A DNA stretch of 64,000 bases from positions 120,481 to 184,480 of the forward strand of contig CAJPFG010000007.1 of assembly GCA_905339235.1 (NCBI GenBank), in the 5' to 3' direction. A model generated the notes under the pieces. The model saw only the letters and a program-made list of their open reading frames with translations. It was not told the DNA's origin and made no database searches. A program made the position numbers and the translations under genes. Source of the DNA: Phycisphaerales bacterium. Lineage in GTDB: Bacteria > Planctomycetota > Phycisphaerae > Phycisphaerales > UBA1924. Positions 25,936 through 34,010 of the stretch are shown piece after piece; the stretch's first letter is position 1, and the number at the start of each line of letters is the position of its first letter.

Positions 25936-27435
25936 ATGCCCGACCCCGCGCCCCCGCACATGCCCGCTGGCGACTTCCGCAATCTCGCCGCACAAACCGC
26001 CGCGTGGCTTACCGGCTACTGGGAACGCGTCGAGCATCTCCCCGTCCGCTCGCTCGTGCAGCCCGGCGACATCCTCCGCGCCCTCCCCGAGCACGCCCCC
26101 GAAACGGGCCAACCCCTCCCCGCCACGCTCTTTGACGACCTCGACCGCATCATCCTCCCCGGGCTCACCCATTGGCAGCATCCTTCGTTCTTCGCTTACT
26201 TCCCTTCCAACATCAGCGCGCCCGCCATCATCGGCGACCTCCTCTCCGCCGGGCTGGGCGTGCAGGGCATGAGTTGGATCACCAGCCCCGCCTGCACCGA
26301 ACTCGAGATGCGCGTTCTCGACTGGCTGGGCGAGGCCATCGGTCTTCCCAATGCCTTCCTCTTCCGCGGCCAGGGTGGGGCCGTCATCGACGGCACCGCC
26401 AGCGAGGCCGCGCTGGGCATGCTGCTGGCCGCGAAGCGCCGGGCCCTCCGCGTGTTCCCGCGCGACGGGCAGCGTGCCGCCGCGCAGCGCCTCACCATCT
26501 ACACCAGCACTCAGTCGCACTCGTCCATCATCAAGGCCGCCATGATCGCCGGCCTCGCCCTGGACGCCGAGGACCGCAAGCAACTCCGGCTCATCGAAAC
26601 CGACTCCAACTACGCGATGCGCCCCGACGCGCTCGCCGACGCCATCCGCGCCGACCTCGCCGACGGCCTCATCCCCACCTTCATCAGCACCACCCTCGGC
26701 ACCACCAGCAGCACCGCCAACGACCCGCTCGACGCCATCGCCTCAGCCGTCCGCAGCACGGGCGCCACCCCCTGGCTCCACGTAGACGCCGCCCACTCCG
26801 GCGCCGCGTTCATCTGCCCCGAGCACCGCGCCCCGCTCCGCGGCCTCGAACACTTCGATTCCTTCGCCTTCAACCCCCACAAGTGGCTCCTCACCAACTT
26901 CGACTGCAACTGCCTCTGGACGCGCAGCCCCCGCGACCTCATCGACGCCATGAGCATCACCCCCGAATACCTCCGCAACCAGGCCACCGACTCGGGCGCG
27001 GTCGTGGACTACCGCGACTGGCACATCCCCCTCGGCCGCCGGTTCCGCTCTCTCAAACTCTGGCTCGTCATGCGCCACTACGGCCTCGAAGGCCTCCGCG
27101 CCCACATCCGCGAGGACATCGCCCTCACCCAACTCTTCGAGTCCCTCGTCCGCGCCGACAGCCGCTTCGAGGTCGTCACGCCGCGCACCGTGAACCTCAT
27201 CTGCTTCCGCCTGGCGCCGCGCCCCGGCGAAAACCCCGCGGCCACCGACGCCCGCAACAAAGCGCTCCTCGACCAAGTGAACGCCACCGGCATGCTCTAC
27301 TTCACCCACACGGTGCTGCCCGGCATCGGCGGCGCCCCCCCGCGCTACGTCCTCCGCATGGCCATCGGCGGCGTCCGAACCGAAGAGCGCCACGTGCGGG
27401 AAGCGTGGACTGCAATCGCCAGCGCTGCATCGTGA
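25936..27435 (+). CDS. Pyridoxal-phosphate-dependent decarboxylase (group II, aromatic amino acid type)
   Basis: This 499-residue protein shows the group II decarboxylase layout. PSFFAYFPSNISAPAIIGDLL and GMSWITSPACTELEMRVLDWL appear early (typical of aromatic-L-amino-acid decarboxylases). WLHVDAAHSGAAFICPE binds the cofactor, and FNPHKWLLTNFDC carries the PLP lysine (Lys316). ALGRRFRSLKLW-type sequence and the C-terminal domain follow. The family decarboxylates aromatic amino acids to amines. The substrate cannot be fixed from sequence. The ATG at 25936 is 52 bases from the divergent helicase start. A longer upstream frame only reads the antisense of the helicase. Confidence 0.9.
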   Translation: MPDPAPPHMPAGDFRNLAAQTAAWLTGYWERVEHLPVRSLVQPGDILRALPEHAPETGQPLPATLFDDLDRIILPGLTHWQHPSFFAYFPSNISAPAIIGDLLSAGLGVQGMSWITSPACTELEMRVLDWLGEAIGLPNAFLFRGQGGAVIDGTASEAALGMLLAAKRRALRVFPRDGQRAAAQRLTIYTSTQSHSSIIKAAMIAGLALDAEDRKQLRLIETDSNYAMRPDALADAIRADLADGLIPTFISTTLGTTSSTANDPLDAIASAVRSTGATPWLHVDAAHSGAAFICPEHRAPLRGLEHFDSFAFNPHKWLLTNFDCNCLWTRSPRDLIDAMSITPEYLRNQATDSGAVVDYRDWHIPLGRRFRSLKLWLVMRHYGLEGLRAHIREDIALTQLFESLVRADSRFEVVTPRTVNLICFRLAPRPGENPAATDARNKALLDQVNATGMLYFTHTVLPGIGGAPPRYVLRMAIGGVRTEERHVREAWTAIASAAS

Positions 27436-27446
27436 TTCAATCGGGT

Positions 27447-27510
27447 TCTCGCAGAGACGCAGCACGCAGAGAAGAGCATCCGACTCTGCATACTCAGCGC
27501 CTCTGCGAGA
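27447..27510. repeat. Inverted repeat between convergent genes
   Basis: Perfect 10-bp arms tctcgcagag (27447-27456) and ctctgcgaga (27501-27510) flank a 44-base spacer containing further cgcagag-like heptamers. The right arm overlaps the 3' end of the lipoprotein gene. It may act as a bidirectional 3'-end structure. Confidence 0.5.
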
Positions 27511-28063
27511 CACTCCTGATTTCAGCCTTCCCCATCTCCCTCTCAATCGCCCGCGCCATCCTCGCCTCCAGCCGCGAATCCCGCTCCGTCGGCACGCTGT
27601 ACGTCGAGTAGACGCCCCGCGCCGTCAGCAGCGGGTCCGTCGCGATCACCGCCGTCCGCCACGACTTGCTCGACATCCGCAGGTTGGGTGCGTGCTTGCG
27701 ATAGACGGTCACCTCGACACGGCCTTCTCGCAAGCCGTCCGGCGCGGCCTCCTCAAACCTCACCCGCGCGACCCGGTACTCCTGATTCAGCATCTCCTCC
27801 AGTTCCTGCCCCAGCGTGCTCTGCTGGGTATCCCACGGACTCGCCAGCCCCGCCGAGGCCTTGTCGCGCGTGGTGATTACGCCCTGCTGCGCATCCACCC
27901 GCTCCAACACGAACCGGTAGTCGCGCAGCACGGCTTTGCTCGACTCGAACGCCACGTCATACCCGCCCGCGCCAACTTGGAACGCGCCGGTACCCTTCGC
28001 CGCGCACCCGCCCAGCAACGCCAGCACGCCCACCACCAGCATCACGGTCCGCATCATGCTCAA
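27494..28063 (-). CDS. Lipoprotein of unknown function
   Basis: This 189-residue protein has a signal peptide ending in a lipobox (LALLGGC, Cys about residue 20), so it should be lipid-anchored. The mature part contains FVLERVDAQQGVITTRDKAS and REGRVEVTVYRKHAP, a two-layer alpha/beta composition seen in small envelope lipoproteins, but I recognise no family. The start was set at a TTG (28063), which has a gagga site six bases away. An ATG two codons later is also possible. It converges on the decarboxylase gene, and the shared 3' region holds an inverted repeat. Confidence 0.72.
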   Translation of the reverse strand: MSMMRTVMLVVGVLALLGGCAAKGTGAFQVGAGGYDVAFESSKAVLRDYRFVLERVDAQQGVITTRDKASAGLASPWDTQQSTLGQELEEMLNQEYRVARVRFEEAAPDGLREGRVEVTVYRKHAPNLRMSSKSWRTAVIATDPLLTARGVYSTYSVPTERDSRLEARMARAIEREMGKAEIRSVSQRR

Positions 28064-28130
28064 GGCTATTCCTCTTCCCGCCGCCCCTTCCTACCCTTTG
28101 CCCACGCCGCCCCCGCGGCCCGGAGACCGC

Positions 28131-29882
28131 ATGCCCCACCACCCCCCCACCCCCGGGGCCCAACCCCGGATCGTCATCATCGGCGCGGGCCCCACCGGCT
28201 TGGGCGCCGGCTATCGCCTCCTCGAACTCGGCCACACCAACTTCACCCTGTACGACCGCCACAACTACGTCGGCGGCCTCGCCCACTCCTTCACCGACCC
28301 CGCCGGCTTCACCTGGGACATCGGCGGGCACGTCATGTTCTCCCACTACACCTACTACGACCACTGCTTCGAACGCCTCATGGGCTCCGAGTTCACCCTC
28401 AACAACCGCGAATCCTGGGTCCGCATGTTCGACCGCTGGGTTCCCTACCCCTTCCAGAACAACGTTCGCTACCTCCCCCCCGACGCCTGCTTCGAGTGCC
28501 TCAGCGGCCTCATCAAGGCCCAGTCCGGCAAGGGGAAAATCCCCAGCGCCGCCGCCGCGACCAACTTCGGCGAGTTCATCGACGCCGTCTTCGGCGAAGG
28601 CATCGCCAAACACTTCATGCGACCGTACAACTTCAAGGTCTGGGCCTTCCCCCCCGAGCGCATGAACAAGGAGTGGATCGGCGAACGCGTCGCCGTCATC
28701 GACACCGACCGCGCCCTCCGCAACGTCATCCTCGGCACCGACGACTTCGGCTGGGGCCCCAACAACCAGTTCAAGTTCCCCCTCAAGGGCGGAACCGGCG
28801 AGTTTTACCGCCGCTTCGGGCCCATCCTCGGCCTCACACCCGACGGCCGCGAAACACCCAACTCTCACATCCGCCTCAACAAGCACGTCGCCAGCATCGA
28901 CATCGACGCCAAGGTCATCACCTTCACCGACGGCTCCACCGACCGCTACGACATCCTCCTCAGCACCATGCCGCTCGACGTCCTCTGCACCAGCGTCCTC
29001 CGCTCAACCGACACCGCGCCCCGCAACGGCGACACCACCAAGTCCCTCCGCGACATCACCGCCCTCTCCTCCCAACTCCTCCACTCCTCCGGCTACATGG
29101 TCGGCATCGGCCTCAAGAGCCGCGCGCCCGGCCAGGGCACCCCCGACACCAAGTCCTGGATGTACTTCCCCGAGGACAACTGCCCCTTCTACCGCGCCAC
29201 CTACCTCTCCAACTACTCGCCCAACATGACCCCCGACAAGGACAACTACTACTCCCTCCTCTGCGAGGTCTCCGAGAGCACCACCAAGCCCACGCCCGGA
29301 AACTTCGGCAAGAACAACGACGCCGTCATCGACTCCGTCATCCGTGGCCTCGAAGCCGCCGGCCTCCTCCTCCCCGGCGAACGCGACAACATCGTCTCGC
29401 GCTGGTGCTACTACGCCGACTACTCCTACCCCACGCCCAGCGTCGAGCGCGACGAGATTCTCAGCGAAGTCGTTCCGTGGCTCGAAAAGCGCGGCATCTA
29501 CAGCCGCGGGCGCTTCGGCATGTGGAAGTACGAAGTCGCCAACACCGACCATTCGCTGATGCAGGGCGTCGAACTCATCAACCGCCTCTTCAACAACGAA
29601 CCCGAATCCACCATCGGCATGGTCTACAAGGTGACCGAAGACGGCCGCAACGCGGCGCAGCACGAACGGCCGGCGCATGCCGGGAGCGGGGAGAAGCGCA
29701 TCAAGCATGCCGCGCCGGCTTCCTCTTCCTCAGGTATGGGTGGCACAGGCGTCCCGCCTGTGCACGCGACCAACGGCGTCGAAGTGAAACCCGTTGAAGC
29801 CGTCAGCATCCACCCCCAGCACGTCGGCGACATCGACGCGGGCGAGGTGGGCGAGGACGAGGTGGGCATCTCCCACGGGTAA
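28131..29882 (+). CDS. UDP-galactopyranose-mutase-like FAD flavoprotein
   Basis: This 583-residue protein has an N-terminal FAD-binding fold (IVIIGAGPTGLGAGYRLLELG, about residues 13-33) and YDRHNYVGGLAHSF. WGPNNQFKFPLKGGTGEFYR near residue 208 matches the substrate-binding signature of the eukaryotic-type UDP-galactopyranose mutase/protoporphyrinogen-oxidase-like group. A galactofuranose or other sugar-nucleotide function in surface polysaccharide synthesis is likely but unproven. The recognisable enzyme ends near residue 505. The last ~75 residues are low-complexity and include GGTGVPPVHA, encoded by a 21-bp palindrome. The ATG has a cggaga site. No glycosyltransferases are adjacent. Confidence 0.83.
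   Translation: MPHHPPTPGAQPRIVIIGAGPTGLGAGYRLLELGHTNFTLYDRHNYVGGLAHSFTDPAGFTWDIGGHVMFSHYTYYDHCFERLMGSEFTLNNRESWVRMFDRWVPYPFQNNVRYLPPDACFECLSGLIKAQSGKGKIPSAAAATNFGEFIDAVFGEGIAKHFMRPYNFKVWAFPPERMNKEWIGERVAVIDTDRALRNVILGTDDFGWGPNNQFKFPLKGGTGEFYRRFGPILGLTPDGRETPNSHIRLNKHVASIDIDAKVITFTDGSTDRYDILLSTMPLDVLCTSVLRSTDTAPRNGDTTKSLRDITALSSQLLHSSGYMVGIGLKSRAPGQGTPDTKSWMYFPEDNCPFYRATYLSNYSPNMTPDKDNYYSLLCEVSESTTKPTPGNFGKNNDAVIDSVIRGLEAAGLLLPGERDNIVSRWCYYADYSYPTPSVERDEILSEVVPWLEKRGIYSRGRFGMWKYEVANTDHSLMQGVELINRLFNNEPESTIGMVYKVTEDGRNAAQHERPAHAGSGEKRIKHAAPASSSSGMGGTGVPPVHATNGVEVKPVEAVSIHPQHVGDIDAGEVGEDEVGISHG
29743..29763. repeat. Palindrome in the 3' coding tail of the flavoprotein gene
   Basis: Perfect 9-bp arms gcacaggcg and cgcctgtgc surround tcc. 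The surrounding frame reads GGTGVPPVHA. This short peptide/palindrome combination is, to my knowledge, a recurrent repeat in planctomycete genomes. It lies past the last recognisable enzyme motif. Confidence 0.65.
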
Positions 29883-29974
29883 CGCGAATGCCCGGCTGCC
29901 CCGACAAGCAAGCGCCCAGAGGCTCGAACGCGTCATCCCCTGGTGCCGCGCCAATGGCGCTTTTCCTTCATCCT

Positions 29975-30010
29975 CTCCGTGCCGCTCCGTGAACTCCGTG
30001 GTGAACTCCG
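29975..30010. repeat. Degenerate ctccgtg tandem repeat
   Basis: Four copies of a ctccgtg/ctccg unit occur within 36 bases (ctctccgtgccgctccgtga, then actccgtggtgaactccg). They lie in the 267-base gap before the secreted-protein gene. The gap otherwise shows no gene. Confidence 0.5.
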
Positions 30011-30149
30011 ATTCCGCGCGCATCAACTCCCGCAACTGCTTACCGCGCCACGCCCCGCTCCGGCCGCGGCAAGCCCGCCGTATAACCACCCCAATGGGGC
30101 AACCGATGCGAGCACGCCCCTTCCCCGGCCTTCCGGGTAGGATCGCCCC

Positions 30150-31274
30150 ATGCGACTCCATTGCATGCTCCCGGCAATCGCCCTCCTCGCCGGCGCCTCC
30201 GCGCTCGCCCAGCCCGCCACGCCCCGCGGCCGCGACCCGTGGGTCTTCCGCTGCCTCTTCGAGGACCGCACGCGGATGCTCATCGTGGCGCCGCGCCCGA
30301 ACATCTGGATTGCCTTCAACACCGCCACCGGCGCTGTGCACAAGGCGTGGGAGGGCGAGATGGTGTTCCGGGGGAAGGTGTGGGACTTCAGTCAGGACAG
30401 TTCGGCCGCAAATGGCCGGATGCTGCTCTCGCGCCGGGACGAGCTTTGCCGTATGAAGGACGAGCCCGGGCTGGATATGGAGGGCAGCGAGATCCGGCAC
30501 GGCGTTGAGGGTCCGCTGCGCCGGGATCCCTCTGACTGGCACCGGCGCGGCGTTTCCTGGAGCGAAGGCCTTTCCGCCGACGCCGGAAATCTCCGCCCGG
30601 ACACGGCCGGCTGGATCTTCACGCCCGGCGCCGAAGTCCAGAGCGGCGCCTTCGACGCGCGTGGCTTCACCCGACTTTTCGTCGCCTTCGACGAAATGTC
30701 CCGCAAGGGACCGATGCGCGTGGAGATCTCCAACGACGCGGGTGAGTCCTTCGGCCAATGGTTCGATTCCACCATGCACGGCTCGCGCGACGATGAGTGG
30801 CAGTGGAACTTCCGCCTCATCGAGCTCGAGCCCACCCGGCACCTGCGCGTGCACCTGCGACAGCAGGGCGACTTCCAGAAGCGCATCCGCAACGTGCGTG
30901 TCTTCGGCGATGAAGTCGCGTGGTGGGTGGAGCGCGACGGCAAGACGGAACCCGCGGCCGTGGAGTGGCGGGGACACGAGGTCCACACCCTCAAAGACAT
31001 GGCAGTGCGGTTGAACGTAGCGGGCGTGGAGGTGAAGGAGCGGCTCGACGCGGAGACACCCGACGGCGCGGTCGTCATCAAGGAGCGCTTCGAGTTCGGC
31101 GAGATTCCCGCGGGCACAGCGCTCAGGCTGCGATTGCCTCGCCTTGCGGGCGGAACACGAACGAGCGAGCCCGTGCGGGCGATGCAGGGCGACGAGTTGG
31201 TGATCGAGAAGGCCGGGGTGTACGAGGTCGTGGCGAAGTTCGAGAGGCTGGAAGACAAGGAGGACGCCCGATGA
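30150..31274 (+). CDS. Secreted protein of the PA14/DUF1080-associated group, unknown function
   Basis: This 374-residue protein has a signal peptide ending in ALA-Q (about residue 21). The first mature stretch, DPWVFRCLFEDRTRMLIVAPRPNIWIAFNTATGAVHKAWEGEM, resembles the opening module of large secreted planctomycete/Bacteroidetes proteins. Those proteins also carry PA14, beta-propeller and DUF1080 domains. A beta-sandwich-like middle (RLFVAFDEMSRKGPMRVEISNDAGESF) suggests carbohydrate or ligand binding. The stop overlaps the next ATG (ATGA). That next gene encodes exactly the remaining modules, so the two are probably a split version of one protein. No catalytic residues identified. Confidence 0.75.
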   Translation: MRLHCMLPAIALLAGASALAQPATPRGRDPWVFRCLFEDRTRMLIVAPRPNIWIAFNTATGAVHKAWEGEMVFRGKVWDFSQDSSAANGRMLLSRRDELCRMKDEPGLDMEGSEIRHGVEGPLRRDPSDWHRRGVSWSEGLSADAGNLRPDTAGWIFTPGAEVQSGAFDARGFTRLFVAFDEMSRKGPMRVEISNDAGESFGQWFDSTMHGSRDDEWQWNFRLIELEPTRHLRVHLRQQGDFQKRIRNVRVFGDEVAWWVERDGKTEPAAVEWRGHEVHTLKDMAVRLNVAGVEVKERLDAETPDGAVVIKERFEFGEIPAGTALRLRLPRLAGGTRTSEPVRAMQGDELVIEKAGVYEVVAKFERLEDKEDAR

Positions 31275-33991
31275 AGCAATCCTCCCCCAAAGGGTGGCAC
31301 TGGCAAGCCGCTCCGGGCTTGCCCGTGGGACGCCGCCCTGAGGCCCTGAGCGCCGTCTCACTGGCAAGCAGAGGACTGCTTGCCAGTGCCACCCTCGCTC
31401 TGTCTCTCACTTCCTCGCCCGCCCTCGCCCAGCAACCCGCCGAGACCCGCATCCCCGGCATCACCACCTGGGTCTACGAGATCGGCGAGAACCTCGATCG
31501 CCGCCCCACGCTCGTCGAGGGGCAGACCCCCAACGCCTACGGCGTCTTCGACCAGGTCACGTTCGACAAGGGGTTCGACTCTCCCTTCGGGCGTCTCGAG
31601 GATCAGTTCGTGGGCGAAGTCCGCGGCTGGCTGACCATCGACACGCCCGGGACGTACGAGTTTCGCGTGGAATGCGACGACGGCGCGGCCCTCGTGCTCG
31701 ACGGAAAGCAACTCATCGACCTCGACGACCTGGGCGCCTTCACCGGCGATGTCGGGGTGGAACTGGCCGCGGGGGCGCACGCGCTCAGCATCCCCTTCTA
31801 CGAGGACCGCGGCGGGTTCCACCTTCGCCTGCTGTGGCTGCCGCCCGGCGCGAAAGAGTTCGCGCTGGTGCCCAAGGACAACCTCAAAGCCGAGGCCGGC
31901 CAGACCTTCGCCACTTCGCCCGGCCCCAAGCGCTGGTACTTCGCCAACTCGCCCCTCGCCCCCGGCGATGGGCGCCCGCTCGAGGGCGTGCATCCGGCGA
32001 TGACGCTCGAGAACTTCCGCGGCCCGGACTTCAAGCCCGGCGTCGGCGGCCTTGCGTTCCTGCCCGACGGCCGCCTCGCGGTCTGCACGTGGGACCAGAT
32101 CGGCGCGGTCTACATCCTCGATCACCTCGACCGCCCCGAGGGCGTCACCATCACGCGCTTCGCGGAGGGCCTGGGCGAGCCGCTGGGCATCGCCGTCGTC
32201 AACGGCGACATCCTCGTCACCCAGAAGCAGGAGGTCACGCGCCTGCGCGACACCGACGGCGACGGCGCGGCCGATCTCTACGAGCCAGTGGCCGCGGCGT
32301 GGCCGGCCTCGCACAACTACCACGAGTTCTCCTTCAACCTCCAGCCCCACGACGGCGCGCTCTTCATCACCACGTCCGTCCCGCTCAAGAGCGGCGACAC
32401 GAACTACACACCCGGCGAAGTCGGCGGCAAGCCCGCCTCGGCCTTCGCCGTGGGCGATGGCCCCGGCTCCTGCTGGCGAATTGACCCCGCGACCGGCACG
32501 ATGAAAGTCTTCGCCCGCGGCCTGCGCGCCCCCAACGGCATGGGCTTGGGCCCCGACGGCCTCCTCCTGTGCGGCGACAACCAGGGTGACTGGCTGCCCG
32601 CCTCACGAATCAACGTTCTGCGCGAGGGCGGCTTCTACGGCCACCAGGTCACGCCAGACGGCAAAGAGCCCGCCGACCCGCCGCTGGTCTGGCTCCCCCA
32701 CGGCGAGATCGGCAACTCGCCGACACAGATGGTGCTGGTGCCTGACGGCCCGTACAAGCGCGACGTGCTCTGCGGCGATGTCACGTATGGCGGTATCCAG
32801 CGCATCGCGTGCGAGAACGTCAAGGGCGTGTGGCAGGGATCGGTCTTCCGGTTCTCGCAGGGTCTCGAGGCCGGCGTGAATCGCCTCGCGTGGGGGCCCG
32901 ACGGCTGCCTCTACGTCGGCGGCATCGGCAGCAACGGAAACTGGAACCACAAGGGCACCAAGTACGGCCTTCAGCGCCTCCGCTGGAACGGGACGGTGCC
33001 CTTCGAGATGAAGGCGATCTCGTCGCGCGCCGACGGTGTGGTCGTGTCATTCACAACTCCGACCGACGCCAAGGCCGCGGACCCCTCGTCGTACATCGTG
33101 AAGTCCTGGCACTACGAGCCGACCGTCCGCTACGGCGGGCCCAAGGTCGGCGTGCGGCCGCACGTGGTGAAGCGCGTCGAACTCTCGTCGGACGGCACCG
33201 CGGCGTTTCTGGCCATTGACGACCTGGCCGAGAACTCGGTGGTCCATGTGCGCCTGCGCGATCTGACGAGCGCCACCGGCGAGAATCCATGGTCCACCGA
33301 GGGCTGGCTCACGCTGAACCGCAAGAGCGAGGTCAGCGGCCCGGCCTTTGCGGGCGGGCCGGCTCGTGCCCCGAGATTCACAATGCGGCCGGTGAGCGCT
33401 ATCGAGGTGGTCGGCGAGATCACGTCGAACCTGAGCCACGCCGACGGCTCGGCGCTGAAGTGGAAGCGCGAGGGCCGCGACGTGCTCGCCGATCCGGCTG
33501 CCGGCGATGCAATTACCGGCGAGTCGTTCGCCGACTGCTTCGTGCACGTGGAGTGGCTCTCGCCCGCGGGCGGCGATCTCGCGAATCAGACCAACGGCAA
33601 CAGCGGCGTCAAGTTGATGGGGCGGTATGAGATCCAGATCCTGAACACCCCGGGCGCGCCGTATCCGGCGAAGTTCAACGAGGCCGGCGCTATCTACCGC
33701 ATCAAGGCCGCCGACACCAACGCCTCGACCGGCGCCGGCACGTGGCAAACCTACGACATCGACTTCACCGCCCCGCGCTGGGAGGGCACGAAAAAGACCG
33801 CCAGCGCCCGCATGTCGGTCTGGTGGAACGGCGTGCTGGTCCACGACAACGTCGAAGTCCCCGCCAAGACCGGCCTCTCCCCCGACGAGGCCCCCGGCGA
33901 CTTCCCACTCCTGCTCCAAGCCCACACCAACGCCGCCAACGGCCCGGTCCGCTTCCGCAACGTCTGGATCGTCAACGACCCAGCAAAGTAG
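31271..33991 (+). CDS. Secreted PA14, beta-propeller and DUF1080 (3-keto-disaccharide hydrolase-like) protein
   Basis: This 906-residue protein is translationally coupled to the previous gene (4-base overlap). After a signal peptide (cleavage about ALA-Q, residue 56) comes a PA14 domain (about 60-190; GTYEFRVECDDGAALVLDGKQLID). A beta-propeller of the sugar-dehydrogenase/NHL type follows (about 225-560; PDGRLAVCTWDQIGAVYIL, NGMGLGPDGLLLCGDNQGDW), then a linker domain. The DUF1080 domain (about 715-905) carries SGVKLMGRYEIQILNT and WNGVLVHDN; this family includes 3-keto-glycoside hydrolases. Together they suggest extracellular sugar binding and cleavage. The signal-peptide core LLASATLALSL is partly encoded by a palindromic repeat arm, which is unusual. 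Confidence 0.85.
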   Translation: MKQSSPKGWHWQAAPGLPVGRRPEALSAVSLASRGLLASATLALSLTSSPALAQQPAETRIPGITTWVYEIGENLDRRPTLVEGQTPNAYGVFDQVTFDKGFDSPFGRLEDQFVGEVRGWLTIDTPGTYEFRVECDDGAALVLDGKQLIDLDDLGAFTGDVGVELAAGAHALSIPFYEDRGGFHLRLLWLPPGAKEFALVPKDNLKAEAGQTFATSPGPKRWYFANSPLAPGDGRPLEGVHPAMTLENFRGPDFKPGVGGLAFLPDGRLAVCTWDQIGAVYILDHLDRPEGVTITRFAEGLGEPLGIAVVNGDILVTQKQEVTRLRDTDGDGAADLYEPVAAAWPASHNYHEFSFNLQPHDGALFITTSVPLKSGDTNYTPGEVGGKPASAFAVGDGPGSCWRIDPATGTMKVFARGLRAPNGMGLGPDGLLLCGDNQGDWLPASRINVLREGGFYGHQVTPDGKEPADPPLVWLPHGEIGNSPTQMVLVPDGPYKRDVLCGDVTYGGIQRIACENVKGVWQGSVFRFSQGLEAGVNRLAWGPDGCLYVGGIGSNGNWNHKGTKYGLQRLRWNGTVPFEMKAISSRADGVVVSFTTPTDAKAADPSSYIVKSWHYEPTVRYGGPKVGVRPHVVKRVELSSDGTAAFLAIDDLAENSVVHVRLRDLTSATGENPWSTEGWLTLNRKSEVSGPAFAGGPARAPRFTMRPVSAIEVVGEITSNLSHADGSALKWKREGRDVLADPAAGDAITGESFADCFVHVEWLSPAGGDLANQTNGNSGVKLMGRYEIQILNTPGAPYPAKFNEAGAIYRIKAADTNASTGAGTWQTYDIDFTAPRWEGTKKTASARMSVWWNGVLVHDNVEVPAKTGLSPDEAPGDFPLLLQAHTNAANGPVRFRNVWIVNDPAK
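31291..31395. repeat. 105-bp compound palindrome inside the start of the secreted-protein gene
   Basis: Perfect 17-bp arms agggtggcactggcaag (31291-31307) and its reverse complement (31379-31395) flank the element. An inner 13-bp palindrome (31359-31371 with 31376-31388, loop agga) shares the same core. The element covers codons 8-41 and supplies part of the signal-peptide hydrophobic core. Confidence 0.75.
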
Positions 33992-33995
33992 CAAC

Positions 33996-34010
33996 TCGCC
34001 TCTCGCCTTA
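33996..34010. repeat. 15-mer shared at two gene ends, copy 1
   Basis: On the minus strand this reads taaggcgagaggcga. It begins with the TAA stop of the DUF2339 gene. An identical 15-mer starts at the TAA stop of rsmD (39347-39361). Confidence 0.6.
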
